Positions 36,618-45,987 are shown, counted from the first letter of the stretch. The stretch: DNA of 64,000 nt from Pseudomonas marginalis (GCF_024169655.1 NZ_JALJWV010000001.1:1493001-1557000), one strand, 5' to 3'. Made by a program: numbers and translations. The notes: a model not told the origin generated them from the letters alone.

Positions 36618-36800
36618 TGTGGTGACTGTCGAGCAGAGTGCGAGCTTTCCATGCTTACCTACCCCCTCTGATCTTTTCAAGAGAGTCAGCCAATAGCAGG
36701 CGTTCGCAGCAAACGCTTTAGGGACAGAGACCGGGCACGATCTGATTTGCCATAAATCCCGAAGCTGCTCGTTCGTTGGCCTACCGCCAACCACCAACGA

Positions 36801-37670
36801 CTAAACCTTGCCTTTCCAGGGTACCAGCTTGCGTTCGAGCCAGCGCATACCTAGGTCGAACAGCAGTGCCATGGCGCCAATTACCAGAATGCCCATGATT
36901 ACCACGTCGGTGGCCATGAACTTGGAAGCGGTCAGCACCATAAAACCCAAGCCGGCGGTGGCGGCAACCATTTCAGCGGCAACCAGAGTAGTCCATCCAA
37001 AGCCGATGGCGATGCGCATCCCCGTTAGCACTTCAGGCAACGCCGCTGGCATGATCACGTGCTTGAGTACCTGGGCGCGACTGGCACCCATGGAGTACGC
37101 TGCGTGAATCTGTTCGATGGCCACAGACTTCACACCAGCCCGCGCACTCAGGGCTAGCGGAGCGAACATGGCGAGATAGATCAGCAGAATTTTTGAGCCC
37201 TCGCCGATGCCCATCCAGATGACCACCAATGGCAAATAAGCCAGCGGTGGCAGTGGACGATAGAACTCAACCAGCGGATCGAAGATCCCGCGAGCCACAC
37301 GATTGACTCCCATCAGGATGCCGACTGGAATAGCGGTTAGCACAGCCAGCACAAACGCACCAAACACCCGCAAGGCGCTCCAGCCAATGTGCTTGAGCAA
37401 GGTGGCGTCGGCAAAGCCTTCCTGAAACACATCTATCAATTGCGCCCACACAGCCTGTGGCGATGGTAGGAACAGCGGTTTAACCCAGCCGCCGTTGGTG
37501 GCGATGTACCATGTGCAAAACACTACGCAGATGGTTGCCAGGCTCAATGTCAGACTCGAGCCGTTACCTGGCGCGCCATATTGCTCGCCGGGCTTGGCAG
37601 GAGCTGCGCGACGCAGCTCGTTCCAGGTGCGTATTACCGCGCGGCGTTGTTTTTCATCGAGCAGGCTCAT
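36801..37670 (-). CDS. tauC: Taurine ABC transporter permease TauC
   Basis: A 289-residue inner-membrane permease with six TM segments. [47 protein letters not shown] text and the EAA loop ([19 protein letters not shown]) are very close to E. coli TauC as I recall it. Its start overlaps the tauB stop by 4 bases. Third gene of tauABC, reading leftward from the TauR-type operator at 39.6 kb. Confidence 0.9.
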   Translation of the reverse strand: MSLLDEKQRRAVIRTWNELRRAAPAKPGEQYGAPGNGSSLTLSLATICVVFCTWYIATNGGWVKPLFLPSPQAVWAQLIDVFQEGFADATLLKHIGWSALRVFGAFVLAVLTAIPVGILMGVNRVARGIFDPLVEFYRPLPPLAYLPLVVIWMGIGEGSKILLIYLAMFAPLALSARAGVKSVAIEQIHAAYSMGASRAQVLKHVIMPAALPEVLTGMRIAIGFGWTTLVAAEMVAATAGLGFMVLTASKFMATDVVIMGILVIGAMALLFDLGMRWLERKLVPWKGKV

Positions 37671-38506
37671 GCGGCCACCTCGTCACCATGAATGATGCTC
37701 AGAATTTGCTCGCGCAGCGCGATGAAGTCCGGGCTGGACTTTACTGATCGAGCGTTGCGACATGCGAGGAACTGCTTACCGAAGTCCACCGGGAATTCGT
37801 GGGTGATACGGCCGGGACGCGGCGACATAATGATCAGTCGGGTAGCCATGAACAGCGCTTCCTCGACATCGTGGGTGATGAAAAACATCATTTTTTGCGT
37901 GCTGTGCCAGATGTCGAGAATCAGCTCCTGTAAGCGCTCGCGAGTCAGTGCGTCGAGCGCGCCTAGCGGTTCGTCAAGCAGCAGCATTTGTGGATCGTTG
38001 GTCAGCGCGCGAGCGATGCCAACCCGTTGTTGCATGCCACCGGACAACTGATAGATCGCATGCCCGCTAAAATCCGCCAGCCCGGTCAGCTCAAGAAAAT
38101 ACATGGCCCGCTCTTCACGCTCGATCTTTGACACGCCGCGCAGCTTCAGGCCAAAAGCGACGTTGTCGAGCACATTTAGCCACGGCAACAGCGCATGCTT
38201 CTGGAACACCACCCCACGCTCGGCACCGGGGCCGGAGACTTGATCGCGCAACTCTGCGCCTGCGCCGTACTTTTCTGGCACCTGTCCTTGATAGTCGCCC
38301 AAGGTGATAAGGCCGCTACTGGGCTGGATGAACCCCGCCATCAAATTTAGCAGCGTGGTTTTTCCACACCCTGATGCGCCCAGCGCAACGACAAAATCAC
38401 CGGCGGCAATGTTCAGGTTAACTCCGGCCAGGGCGCTGACCTGTTGGCCTTTCTGTTGCCCCGGATAGAGCACCGAGACATCGTGGATTTTGAGGCTCAG
38501 GGTCAT
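37667..38506 (-). CDS. tauB: Taurine ABC transporter ATP-binding protein TauB
   Basis: A 279-residue ATPase. The start at 38506 has GAGGAAA upstream; the longer frame to 38545 lacks one. Walker A is GASGCGKTT (about 43-51), the signature is [16 protein letters not shown], and Walker B is [11 protein letters not shown]. It powers uptake through TauC. It carries an insert near residues 85-105 ([16 protein letters not shown]) relative to typical TauB. Confidence 0.9.
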   Translation of the reverse strand: MTLSLKIHDVSVLYPGQQKGQQVSALAGVNLNIAAGDFVVALGASGCGKTTLLNLMAGFIQPSSGLITLGDYQGQVPEKYGAGAELRDQVSGPGAERGVVFQKHALLPWLNVLDNVAFGLKLRGVSKIEREERAMYFLELTGLADFSGHAIYQLSGGMQQRVGIARALTNDPQMLLLDEPLGALDALTRERLQELILDIWHSTQKMMFFITHDVEEALFMATRLIIMSPRPGRITHEFPVDFGKQFLACRNARSVKSSPDFIALREQILSIIHGDEVAA

Positions 38507-38578
38507 GGCAGTTTCCTCATGCTGGGGTCGGCATCGTCCGATCATTGGCGGGTCGGACGATGCAGGGGTTGCGTCGGA

Positions 38579-39586
38579 CTACTCGGCGGCTTGAACAAAG
38601 TCGGGGATGATGGCGACGCTGTAGTCCGGCAGCACAGCCGAGATTTTTTTCTGCGTTTTGAGGAACTCCGCCGTTGCTGCCAGCGCCTTGGCTGCGCCGC
38701 TGTCTTTACCGTTGCCCAGCCACTTGTTGCTGGCCTGTTCGGACGCAAGCGGGAACTGATACAGCGCCAGCACCAGCGGAACTTCATCAGGCTTGGCGCC
38801 AGACTGTTTGGCGATATTGATCACTTGCGGCGAGCTGGCCGTCCAGGTGGCCGGAGCCTTGACGTAATCGCCCGTGCTGGCCTGCAAAACTTTGGTGAAC
38901 GAGGTCATGCCATCCTTGTTTTCGGCCGCAAATTTCTTGTCGACGACAATGCCGTCGAAGGTGGCTTTGCCCCAGTTGGTCAGTTCGCCCGAGGTTAGTA
39001 ACACGTGACCGCTCTGTTTCAGTCGACCCAGCGCCGGGTCCCAGATAAAGGCAGCGTCAATGTCGCCACGCTCCCACGCCGCCGGAATGTCCGAGGGTTG
39101 CAGATTGATAACCTTGACCTTACCGGTCAGGCCAAACTGCTCGAGGGCAAACAAGGCATGAAAATGCGTCGTGGACACGAACGGCACCGCGAGGGTTTTA
39201 CCTACCAAGTCCTGCGGTGCGACGATGCCGCTGCCATTGCGTACTACCAATGCTTCAGCGCTGGCAATGTTGTCGAGAATCCAGAACAACTGCGCGTCGA
39301 CGCCACGGCTGACCGCTGCGGCGATCGGGCTACTGCCCGCCACCCCGATCTGCACGTCACCGGAGGCCATCGCCAGCATCACATCGCCGCCGCTGTCGAA
39401 GTTGCGCCACTGGATATCCCAGCCGGTAGCTTTCTCGAATTCCTTCTCGGCTATAGCGTTCTTCCACGGCGCAAACATGCTCTGCACGCCGATGGTAACG
39501 GTTTGGGCATTAACGGTGGCGGCGAAGCCAATAGTCAGCGGCAACAGGAGTGATCGGCGAATCCATTTATGCAGGGGCTTGAGCAT
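38579..39586 (-). CDS. tauA: Taurine-binding periplasmic protein TauA
   Basis: A 335-residue secreted binding protein. The start at 39586 has CTGGAG upstream and gives a signal peptide ending ATVNA (about residue 27). The mature part begins TVTIGVQSMFAPWKNAI, and GVAGSSPIAAAVSRG and FIWDPALGRL are typical of TauA. First gene of the leftward tauABC operon, 69 bases below the nearest strong TauR-type repeat. Confidence 0.9.
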   Translation of the reverse strand: MLKPLHKWIRRSLLLPLTIGFAATVNAQTVTIGVQSMFAPWKNAIAEKEFEKATGWDIQWRNFDSGGDVMLAMASGDVQIGVAGSSPIAAAVSRGVDAQLFWILDNIASAEALVVRNGSGIVAPQDLVGKTLAVPFVSTTHFHALFALEQFGLTGKVKVINLQPSDIPAAWERGDIDAAFIWDPALGRLKQSGHVLLTSGELTNWGKATFDGIVVDKKFAAENKDGMTSFTKVLQASTGDYVKAPATWTASSPQVINIAKQSGAKPDEVPLVLALYQFPLASEQASNKWLGNGKDSGAAKALAATAEFLKTQKKISAVLPDYSVAIIPDFVQAAE

Positions 39587-39631
39587 GGTGGAACTCCAGG
39601 GTGGGATGACATGTTTAAAGTTCATGCGATC

Positions 39632-39686
39632 TTAGTGCCGGCTCGAAGCTTGCTTTAGATCCAGTTGCTACGGCCTTTAGTGCCAG
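39632..39686 (-). promoter_or_regulatory. TauR-type operator upstream of tauABC
   Basis: Read on the minus strand: CTGGCACTAA (39677-39686), 12 bases, CTGGATCTAA (39655-39664), 13 bases, CCGGCACTAA (39632-39641). The 22-bp periodic direct repeat fits a dimeric MocR-type regulator. As I recall, Rhodobacter TauR binds direct repeats of a CTGGACYTAA-type 10-mer. Confidence 0.72.
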
Positions 39687-39767
39687 CGGGTTTCACACCC
39701 CTTGTACAATAAGGCCTGTAGCGTTTTTGGTGCGTCATTAGGGGGCGCCAAAGCGGGAGTTTGGGCT

Positions 39768-41279
39768 ATGTTGGAGCGCTATTTTCATCCGTTCGAAGCA
39801 GGTAGGGGCTTGCAGGAACAATTGCGCGAGCGGCTGCTCAACGCGATCCTTGATGGCGCGATGCCGCCCAGCGAGGCGATGCCGTCATCGCGCAAGCTCA
39901 GCCAACTGCTGAAGGTCTCGCGCAACACCGTGGTTCTCGTTTACGAGCAACTGGCGCAGGACGGTTATCTGACTCCATCCGACCGACGGGGTTACTTCAT
40001 CAACGAGAAATTCCTGCGCCAGCAACTGAACATCAGTCTGCGTCCTTCCACTCAGAAACTGTTCGACCGGCCGGACCACGCGCCGGACTGGGGAAGTCGC
40101 ATGCAAACCGAATCGGCGCAGATGCGTGCGATCGTCAAACCGCGCAATTGGCGTGAGTACCGTTACCCATTTATATATGGGCAGATTGAAGCAGACGAGC
40201 AAACTGTAGCGCGCTGGCGTGACTGTGCGCGCATCGCGGCCATGGGCGCGCACATGCGTTCTTGGGTCGACGATCAGGTGACGCTGGATGATCCGTTGTT
40301 GGTGGAACAGATCATTCAACGTGTGCTGCCCAAGCGCGGAATAAAGGCCAGGCCGGAAGAGATTCTGGTGACCATCGGAACACAAAACTCGCTGTACATG
40401 CTTGCACAACTGCTGGGACGACCGGGGCTGATCATGGGCCTGGAAGATCCAGGCTACGTAGACGCTCGCAATATTTTCGGCTTGATTGGTTGTGAGTTAA
40501 GACCCTTGCGCATCGACGGCCAAGGTCTCGTAGTGGACGAGCAACTTGATGGCTGTGAAATGTTGTTTTGCACGCCCAGCCACCAATCGCCCACGGGCGT
40601 GACGATGCCGGTGTATCGTCGTTTGGAATTGCTGGCCAGCGCCCGAGAGCGTGATTTCCTGGTGATCGAGGACGATTACGAAAGCGAGCAAAACTATCTG
40701 GGAAGCAACCATCCCTCGTTAAAAAGTTTCGATGACAGCGGTCGAGTGATCTATCTAGGCAGTCTGACCAAAAACTTGCTGCCTGGGCTGCGCCTGGGAT
40801 TTATTGCCGCAGATCCGGAGTTGATTCACGAACTGCGGGCGTTACGGCGTTACATCTACCGTCATCCCCCCTCCAACAATCAGCGCACGCTGGCGCTGTT
40901 TCTGTCGATGGGACACTACGACGCCCATGCCCGCCGCCAGCGGGATCGTTTGGCTCGCAAGTGGCTATTGATCAGCCGTGCATTGGCCGAGCATTTGCCC
41001 GATTGTCACGCAAGCGGCATGGCCGGCGGTTCGTCTATGTGGGTGACCTGCCCAGCGGAACTGGATGCGTGGGTATTACAGCGTTTGGTGGCCAAGCGCG
41101 GCGTTTTGATCGAGCCGGGGGATATCCATTTTTTGGGAAGTGAACGCCCGCAATACCATTTCAGGCTGGGGTTTGGGGCGATTGCAGAGGAGTTGATCGA
41201 GCCGGGGATTACCGCGCTGGGAGATGCTTGGCGAGAGATGAAATGCAGCTTGCAGGTTGAGTCCACCGCGAGCCTGTAA
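39768..41279 (+). CDS. tauR: MocR/GntR-type PLP-dependent regulator TauR
   Basis: A 503-residue regulator. The ATG at 39768 has GGGAG upstream. The N-terminal GntR winged helix is about residues 10-75 (SRKLSQLLKVSRNTVVLVYEQLAQDGYL). A fold-type I aminotransferase domain follows from about 130, with ENDY-like IEDDYESE and the PLP-lysine region YLGSLTKNLLPGLRLGF. It is divergent from tauABC, beside the aminotransferase gene, and the intergenic repeats match known TauR sites in form. It probably activates the tau genes in response to taurine. Confidence 0.88.
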   Translation: MLERYFHPFEAGRGLQEQLRERLLNAILDGAMPPSEAMPSSRKLSQLLKVSRNTVVLVYEQLAQDGYLTPSDRRGYFINEKFLRQQLNISLRPSTQKLFDRPDHAPDWGSRMQTESAQMRAIVKPRNWREYRYPFIYGQIEADEQTVARWRDCARIAAMGAHMRSWVDDQVTLDDPLLVEQIIQRVLPKRGIKARPEEILVTIGTQNSLYMLAQLLGRPGLIMGLEDPGYVDARNIFGLIGCELRPLRIDGQGLVVDEQLDGCEMLFCTPSHQSPTGVTMPVYRRLELLASARERDFLVIEDDYESEQNYLGSNHPSLKSFDDSGRVIYLGSLTKNLLPGLRLGFIAADPELIHELRALRRYIYRHPPSNNQRTLALFLSMGHYDAHARRQRDRLARKWLLISRALAEHLPDCHASGMAGGSSMWVTCPAELDAWVLQRLVAKRGVLIEPGDIHFLGSERPQYHFRLGFGAIAEELIEPGITALGDAWREMKCSLQVESTASL

Positions 41280-41360
41280 ACACTGCCAAAAGGCTGAGAC
41301 TGTCCATCAGAGCAGATTGCAGCCTTCGGCAGTTACACCGCTTTGGGACCCGATCAGACG

Positions 41361-42671
41361 TTACAGATTCTCCTGACCCAACGTGCTCTTGAGGATCTCA
41401 ATCATCGCATCCACATGCTGCCGCTCAGCCACCAATGCTGGGGCGAAGATGATCGCGTCCCCAGTGGTTTTTACGTGTAGGCCTGCTTCATATAAGGCTC
41501 GTTGCACGCGGTTTCCTTTCGCTCCTGGTGCTTCTCCCGGGGTCAGCTGAATACCGCTGAGCATGCCGTAACCACGCAGGTCGCTGACCTGCGGCAGACC
41601 GCGCAAACCACTCACGCATTCAAGGAAGTATGGCGACAGTTTCTCGCCTTTGGCGAACAGGCCTTCATTGCGGTAGATGTCCAGCGAAGCCAGCGCTGCC
41701 GCACACGCCACGGGATGCCCCGAGTAAGTGTAGCCATGGAAGAACTCTGGTCCAGAGCCTTTGCTGGCGCCGACGACGGTGTCAAAAATTGCCTGATCCA
41801 CTGCCACCGCTCCCATCGGAATCGCACCGTTGGTGAGAGCCTTGGCCATGGTGATGATGTCTGGCTTCACGTTGAAGCTCTGCGCGGCGAACGCCTTACC
41901 CGTTCGACCGATCCCAGTGATGACCTCGTCGAACACCAGCAGAATACCGTGCTTGTCGCAGATGTCCCGCAGACGCTTCAGGTAACCGGCTGGCGGCACG
42001 TAAACGCCAATGGAGCCGGCAATCGGTTCGACGAAACAAGCCGCGATACTGTCGGCACCGTGGGTGGCGATGATGCGCTCCAGATCGCTGGCCAGATCAA
42101 TGTCGCTGTTTGGCTCGCCCAGTTGAAAGCGCTGCTCTTCCTGCCAAGTGTGCCGCATGTGGCTAACATGAGGCAGTCCGCCCGCCGCGAAGGCCTGACG
42201 GTTGCGCATCATTCCGGACAAGGCCACGCCGCCAAAGTTGACACCGTGATACGCCCACTCACGAGACACAAATCGTGTGCGCTGCCCCTCGCCGCGAGCG
42301 CGATGATAGGCCAGGGCAATCTTCATCGCGCTGTCCACTGATTCGGAACCTGAGTTGGTGAAGAACAGCTTGTTCAGGCCTTCAGGCAGCAATTCGCTCA
42401 GTCGCTCGGCCAGTTCGAACGAAAGCGGCGAACCGCGCTGAAAATGAGGGGTGAAGTCTAGGGTCATCAATTGTTTCGACACGGCCTCGGCGATTTCCGA
42501 ACGACCATGCCCCGCTGCGCTGCAAAAAAGACCTGAACTGCCATCCAGTAGTTCGCGACCATCGGCGGTCCAGTAGCTCAGTCCCTCGGCCCGAACAAAC
42601 AGCTGCGGCGCACGCTGAAACTCACGGTTGTCAGTGAAAGGCATCCATTGATGATCAAGATTCGTTGTCAT
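41361..42671 (-). CDS. Class III omega-aminotransferase, taurine/hypotaurine/beta-alanine:pyruvate type
   Basis: A 436-residue PLP enzyme; the start at 42671 has AGGAG upstream. The PLP lysine is Lys277 (TMAKALTNG), with Asp248 in VFDEVITGIGRTG and the phosphate loop SGSESVDSAMK. The opening HWMPF-like QWMPFTDNREFQ is typical of omega-amino acid:pyruvate aminotransferases. Context (tauABC, tauR, SDR, exporter) suggests taurine or hypotaurine to the sulfo- or sulfino-acetaldehyde plus alanine (a tpa role). Sequence alone also allows beta-alanine. It has its own TauR-type operator. Confidence 0.85.
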   Translation of the reverse strand: MTTNLDHQWMPFTDNREFQRAPQLFVRAEGLSYWTADGRELLDGSSGLFCSAAGHGRSEIAEAVSKQLMTLDFTPHFQRGSPLSFELAERLSELLPEGLNKLFFTNSGSESVDSAMKIALAYHRARGEGQRTRFVSREWAYHGVNFGGVALSGMMRNRQAFAAGGLPHVSHMRHTWQEEQRFQLGEPNSDIDLASDLERIIATHGADSIAACFVEPIAGSIGVYVPPAGYLKRLRDICDKHGILLVFDEVITGIGRTGKAFAAQSFNVKPDIITMAKALTNGAIPMGAVAVDQAIFDTVVGASKGSGPEFFHGYTYSGHPVACAAALASLDIYRNEGLFAKGEKLSPYFLECVSGLRGLPQVSDLRGYGMLSGIQLTPGEAPGAKGNRVQRALYEAGLHVKTTGDAIIFAPALVAERQHVDAMIEILKSTLGQENL

Positions 42672-42741
42672 GGGTTCACTCCTGAAGGTGGACACGGTAA
42701 AGGCCGATGGTCATCAGCCTAGCCATGCACGTCTTCAGGCC

Positions 42742-42773
42742 TTAGATCCAGATGGGGGATTTTATGGAGCCAG
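42742..42773 (-). promoter_or_regulatory. TauR-type operator of the aminotransferase gene
   Basis: Read on the minus strand: CTGGCTCCAT (42764-42773), 12 bases, CTGGATCTAA (42742-42751), ending 70 bases before the aminotransferase start. Its counterpart for the divergent gene is the mirror image at 42806-42837. Confidence 0.75.
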
Positions 42774-42805
42774 GATGGGGCGCAGTGCTAGGTCTATACG
42801 CCACT

Positions 42806-42837
42806 CTGGCTCCATCGAAATGCCTGTCTGGATCTAA
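42806..42837 (+). promoter_or_regulatory. TauR-type operator of the exporter/SDR operon
   Basis: CTGGCTCCAT (42806-42815), 12 bases, CTGGATCTAA (42828-42837), ending 53 bases before the TTG start at 42891. Both half-sites are identical to those of the operator for the divergent aminotransferase gene. Confidence 0.75.
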
Positions 42838-42890
42838 AGTGAGACCTGGCGCTTGAATAGAGTGGCGTCATTCTACTGGGGAAGCCGGCC

Positions 42891-43628
42891 TTGAATCCTG
42901 AACTGAGCTTTGTCCTTAACGTGCTGTGTGTACTGGTCGCGGCAGTCATTCGCGGCCTCACCGGATTCGGCTTTGCCGCCATCGCCGTTGTCGGTCTGGC
43001 AATGCTCGGCCCTCTGAATCAGGCCGTACCGCTGGTGCTGTGTCTGGAAGTCTTGTCGAGTCTGATGCTCTTGCGCGGTGCCGTGCCACAAGCCGACTAC
43101 CCGCAACTCAAGCGCTTGCTGATTGCCGCCGCTTGCGGTGTGCCCTGCGGCATCTGGTTGCTGACCGGAATGAACAGCGACTGGTTGAGCATTGGCGTCT
43201 ATTTACTCGTCGGGCTGCTGGCGTTACTCGGACTGGTCCGGGTCACGCTGCCAATGGGCAAAGGACAAGTAGGCGGCTGGATGGTCGGTGCCAGTAGTGG
43301 CGCGTTGATCGCGGCGTTTTCCATCGGCGGTCCGCTGGTTGTGGCTTGGCTCAGTCATATCGGGCTGAGCGCTGTGGCCTTGCGCGCCACCCTTATCCTG
43401 TTTTTTTTCGTCGTGGACCTGGCAGCGATTTTGGGGCTGGGACTGGCCGGGGCGATCCCTAACCAGACACAAACTCACGTTTTGTACCTGATGCCTGCCT
43501 TGCTGGTTGGCCTGTGGATCGGCCAACAGTTGTTCATCTGCATACGTGCCGAAGCGGCGGCACGTTTTACTCAATGGCTGTTGCTGGCGCTGGCAGGCTT
43601 CGGTTTGCTCGGTCATGTATGGTCCTGA
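42891..43628 (+). CDS. TauE/SafE family sulfonate exporter (IsfE-like)
   Basis: A 245-residue inner-membrane protein with about seven to eight TM segments. It starts at TTG 42891 behind GGGGAAG; no ATG fits as well. RGLTGFGFAAIAVVGLAML is the first TauE/SafE repeat and GALIAAFSIGGPLVVAWLS the second. In taurine-using bacteria that excrete isethionate, a TauE-family protein (IsfE) is encoded beside the SDR IsfD, as here. Export of isethionate is therefore inferred; sulfite export is the alternative. Confidence 0.82.
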   Translation: MNPELSFVLNVLCVLVAAVIRGLTGFGFAAIAVVGLAMLGPLNQAVPLVLCLEVLSSLMLLRGAVPQADYPQLKRLLIAAACGVPCGIWLLTGMNSDWLSIGVYLLVGLLALLGLVRVTLPMGKGQVGGWMVGASSGALIAAFSIGGPLVVAWLSHIGLSAVALRATLILFFFVVDLAAILGLGLAGAIPNQTQTHVLYLMPALLVGLWIGQQLFICIRAEAAARFTQWLLLALAGFGLLGHVWS

Positions 43629-43644
43629 ATCAAAGGAAGTCCCA

Positions 43645-44418
43645 ATGACCCCGACACTTTTTATCACTGGCGCCACATCCGGTTTTGGCGAGGCTTGTGC
43701 ACGACGTTTTGCCGCAGCAGGCTGGTCGCTGATCCTGACCGGTCGCCGCGAAGATCGTCTGACGGCGTTAGCGGATGAACTCTCGGCACAGATTGACGTG
43801 CTGCCACTGGTGGTGGATGTGCGTGACCGACAGGCCATGCAAGAGGCCATCCTCAGTTTGCCACCGGGGTTCAGTAAGCTTCGCGGATTGATCAACAACG
43901 CTGGACTGGCGCTCGGCACCTCGCCGACGCAGGACTGCGATCTGGATGACTGGGACATCATGGTCGACACCAACATCAAAGGCCTGCTGTATTCGACACG
44001 TCTGCTGCTACCGCGATTGATCGCCCATGGCGCGGGCGCCAGCATCGTCAATCTAGGTTCAATAGCCGGCAACTGGCCGTACCCTGGCAGCCATGTATAT
44101 GGCGCCAGTAAGGCATTTGTCCGTCAGTTCTCGCTTAACTTGCGCTGCGACCTGCAAGGCACAGGCGTCCGGGTGACCAACCTCGAGCCGGGCCTGTGCG
44201 AGAGCGAATTCTCCCTGGTGCGCTTCTCGGGCGATCAGTCGAAATGCGATGCGGTGTATGCAGGCGCCAATCCGATCCAGCCAAAGGACATCGCCGAAAC
44301 TATCTTCTGGGTCCTCAGCCAGCCTGCCCACATCAACATTAATAGCCTGGAATTGATGCCTATCACCCAATCCTGGAACAATTTTGCGATCACGCGGGGC
44401 TCGTCAAATGGCGCGTAA
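43645..44418 (+). CDS. isfD: Sulfoacetaldehyde reductase-like SDR (IsfD)
   Basis: A 257-residue classical short-chain dehydrogenase; the start at 43645 has AAGGAAG upstream. The nucleotide motif TGATSGFG is at 8-15, NNAG at 84-87, and the catalytic Ser139, Tyr152, Lys156 lie in YGASK. TGRREDR with Arg34/Arg35 suggests NADPH preference. GSHVYGASKAFVRQFSLNLRCDLQGTG-type text closely resembles IsfD of taurine-assimilating bacteria as I remember it. It would reduce sulfoacetaldehyde to isethionate. 16 bases after the exporter gene, in one operon. Confidence 0.82.
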   Translation: MTPTLFITGATSGFGEACARRFAAAGWSLILTGRREDRLTALADELSAQIDVLPLVVDVRDRQAMQEAILSLPPGFSKLRGLINNAGLALGTSPTQDCDLDDWDIMVDTNIKGLLYSTRLLLPRLIAHGAGASIVNLGSIAGNWPYPGSHVYGASKAFVRQFSLNLRCDLQGTGVRVTNLEPGLCESEFSLVRFSGDQSKCDAVYAGANPIQPKDIAETIFWVLSQPAHININSLELMPITQSWNNFAITRGSSNGA

Positions 44419-44933
44419 GTGTGGATCAACGAAGCTAAGGGTTTAGGGATGTCAATGAAGCATTCCGGGAAATTTCAGATCCCCTTCAGCGACTCTAGAG
44501 TACGTGCGCTTTAGACACTCCAAGCACTGATCGCTAGCGTGTGCAACGGCTATTCCTGAGCCTGTCACCGGATCGCGCGGTCCGTCTCACCCGGCTACAA
44601 ATACCTGGCAGGCATGGGCCTGAAGGGGCGGGCAGGGTCATGACGAATCCGCCCTTTCGGGGCACGCCGCCTGATGCACTCGTTTATGCATCGTATCGGT
44701 GCGTCGGCCCTCTAGCACCACCCTTGAACGGGCGCGTAAACATGAGCTCCACGGGCCTACACATCGGGAGTCATTAACTCATCTACGCCAAACCCACGGT
44801 ACCGCAGGCCCACACACTGGCTCTATCGAAACTCTAATCTGGCACCACGCATTGGTCGACAACTTGCATTGTTGCTCACCAGGAGCGAGGCACCGGCTCC
44901 CTCAGCACTTGAACACATCGCCTAGGAATTTCC
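44419..44933. other. 515-base gap upstream of the ureohydrolase
   Basis: No convincing ORF, RNA gene or guanidine riboswitch motif was found. Short open frames (44541-44777, 44699-45046) lack ribosome sites and family resemblance. The notable content is the TauR-type repeat at 44817-44848. Confidence 0.5.
44817..44848 (+). promoter_or_regulatory. TauR-type operator upstream of the ureohydrolase/ABC transporter operon
   Basis: CTGGCTCTAT (44817-44826), 12 bases, CTGGCACCAC (44839-44848), 85 bases before the ureohydrolase ATG. Aligned to the exporter operator, CTGGCTCnATCGAAA is identical over 14 of 15 positions and TCTGG recurs at exactly the same offset. The second half-site is weaker than elsewhere. 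Confidence 0.6.
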
Positions 44934-45908
44934 ATGCAAGAAAAGCCATTTGCACCTGCAACCGGGACTGTGATCCCCCGCTATGCCGGCATCGCCACAT
45001 TGATGCGCTTACCCTATACAGAGCTGACAGACCCTCGTATCCATGAAGTCGACATCGGTTTAATCGGCGTGCCGTGGGATGGCGGAACCACCAACCGGCC
45101 CGGTGCTCGACATGGCCCAAGGCAAGTCCGGGACATTTCTACCATGGTGCGCAATATCAACCGGGCCAGCGGCATCAACCCGTTCTCGCTGTGTGCCTGT
45201 GCTGACTTGGGTGACACGCCGGTCAACCCGATTGACCTGGTGGACTCACTTAATCGCATTGCCGGTTTCTACGACCAGGTCGTGCAAGCCGGCATTGCGC
45301 CGCTGTCCGTAGGTGGCGACCACCTTGTCACCTTGCCAATCATGCGGGCCCTAGCCAAGGACGGCCCCATTGGCATGGTGCATTTCGATGCCCACACCGA
45401 TACCTGGGATCGCTATTTCGGCGACTGCAAATACACCCATGGAACGCCGTTCAGAAGAGCAATCGAAGAAGGCCTGCTGGACCCTAAGCGAACGGTGCAA
45501 ATCGGTATTCGCGGGGCCCTGTACAGCGACGCCGATAACGACTGGGGCGCCCGGCAAGGTATCCGGATCATCGACATCGACGAGTTCCAGACCATGGGCG
45601 TCGAGAACGTTATCAAAGAGGCCCGAAGAGTCGTCGGCGACGGTCAGACCTATGTGTCATTCGATGTCGACGCCTTGGACCCAGTGTACGCCCCAGGTAC
45701 AGGTACCCCCGAAATTGGAGGGCTTACAACTCTGGAAGCACAACACCTTATTCGCGGGCTCAGGGGCTTGAACCTGATCGGAGGCGACGTTGTCGAGGTC
45801 TCCCCACCGTTCGACGCCAGCGGCAATACCGCCCTGGTCGCATCCACGTTGCTATTCGAAATTTTGTGCGTACTGGCTGACAGTCTTGCCACTCGGAATG
45901 CGCGCTAA
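44934..45908 (+). CDS. Ureohydrolase, guanidinopropionase/guanidinobutyrase-like (agmatinase family)
   Basis: A 324-residue binuclear manganese hydrolase that splits a guanidino compound into an amine and urea. All six metal ligands are present: His130 (GGDH), Asp152, His154, Asp156 (DAHTD) and Asp244, Asp246 (DVDALD). The N-terminal loop GVPWDGGTTNRPGARHGPRQ resembles P. aeruginosa 3-guanidinopropionase GpuA more than agmatinase SpeB, from memory. GpuA-type enzymes also act slowly on taurocyamine. It heads an operon with a polar-amino-acid ABC transporter and lies behind a TauR-type repeat. The actual substrate is not established. Confidence 0.85.
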   Translation: MQEKPFAPATGTVIPRYAGIATLMRLPYTELTDPRIHEVDIGLIGVPWDGGTTNRPGARHGPRQVRDISTMVRNINRASGINPFSLCACADLGDTPVNPIDLVDSLNRIAGFYDQVVQAGIAPLSVGGDHLVTLPIMRALAKDGPIGMVHFDAHTDTWDRYFGDCKYTHGTPFRRAIEEGLLDPKRTVQIGIRGALYSDADNDWGARQGIRIIDIDEFQTMGVENVIKEARRVVGDGQTYVSFDVDALDPVYAPGTGTPEIGGLTTLEAQHLIRGLRGLNLIGGDVVEVSPPFDASGNTALVASTLLFEILCVLADSLATRNAR

Positions 45909-45987
45909 ACGGAGCTCAGGCACAGCCTGAGGCATTGAGTTCGATGACGTTATCAATGAGCGTTTTACATCACCCATGGAGCTTTTT

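Noticed and set aside
36573..36797. 74-residue ORF after tRNA-Ser on the minus strand
   Set aside because: It reads through the tRNA terminator and resembles nothing; not a gene.
44419..44933. Guanidine riboswitch ahead of the ureohydrolase
   Set aside because: I looked for ykkC-type conserved segments and mini-ykkC ACGR hairpins and found none that fit.
44541..45046. Short ORFs in the gap before the ureohydrolase
   Set aside because: No ribosome sites, no recognisable domain, and they cover the TauR-type repeat.
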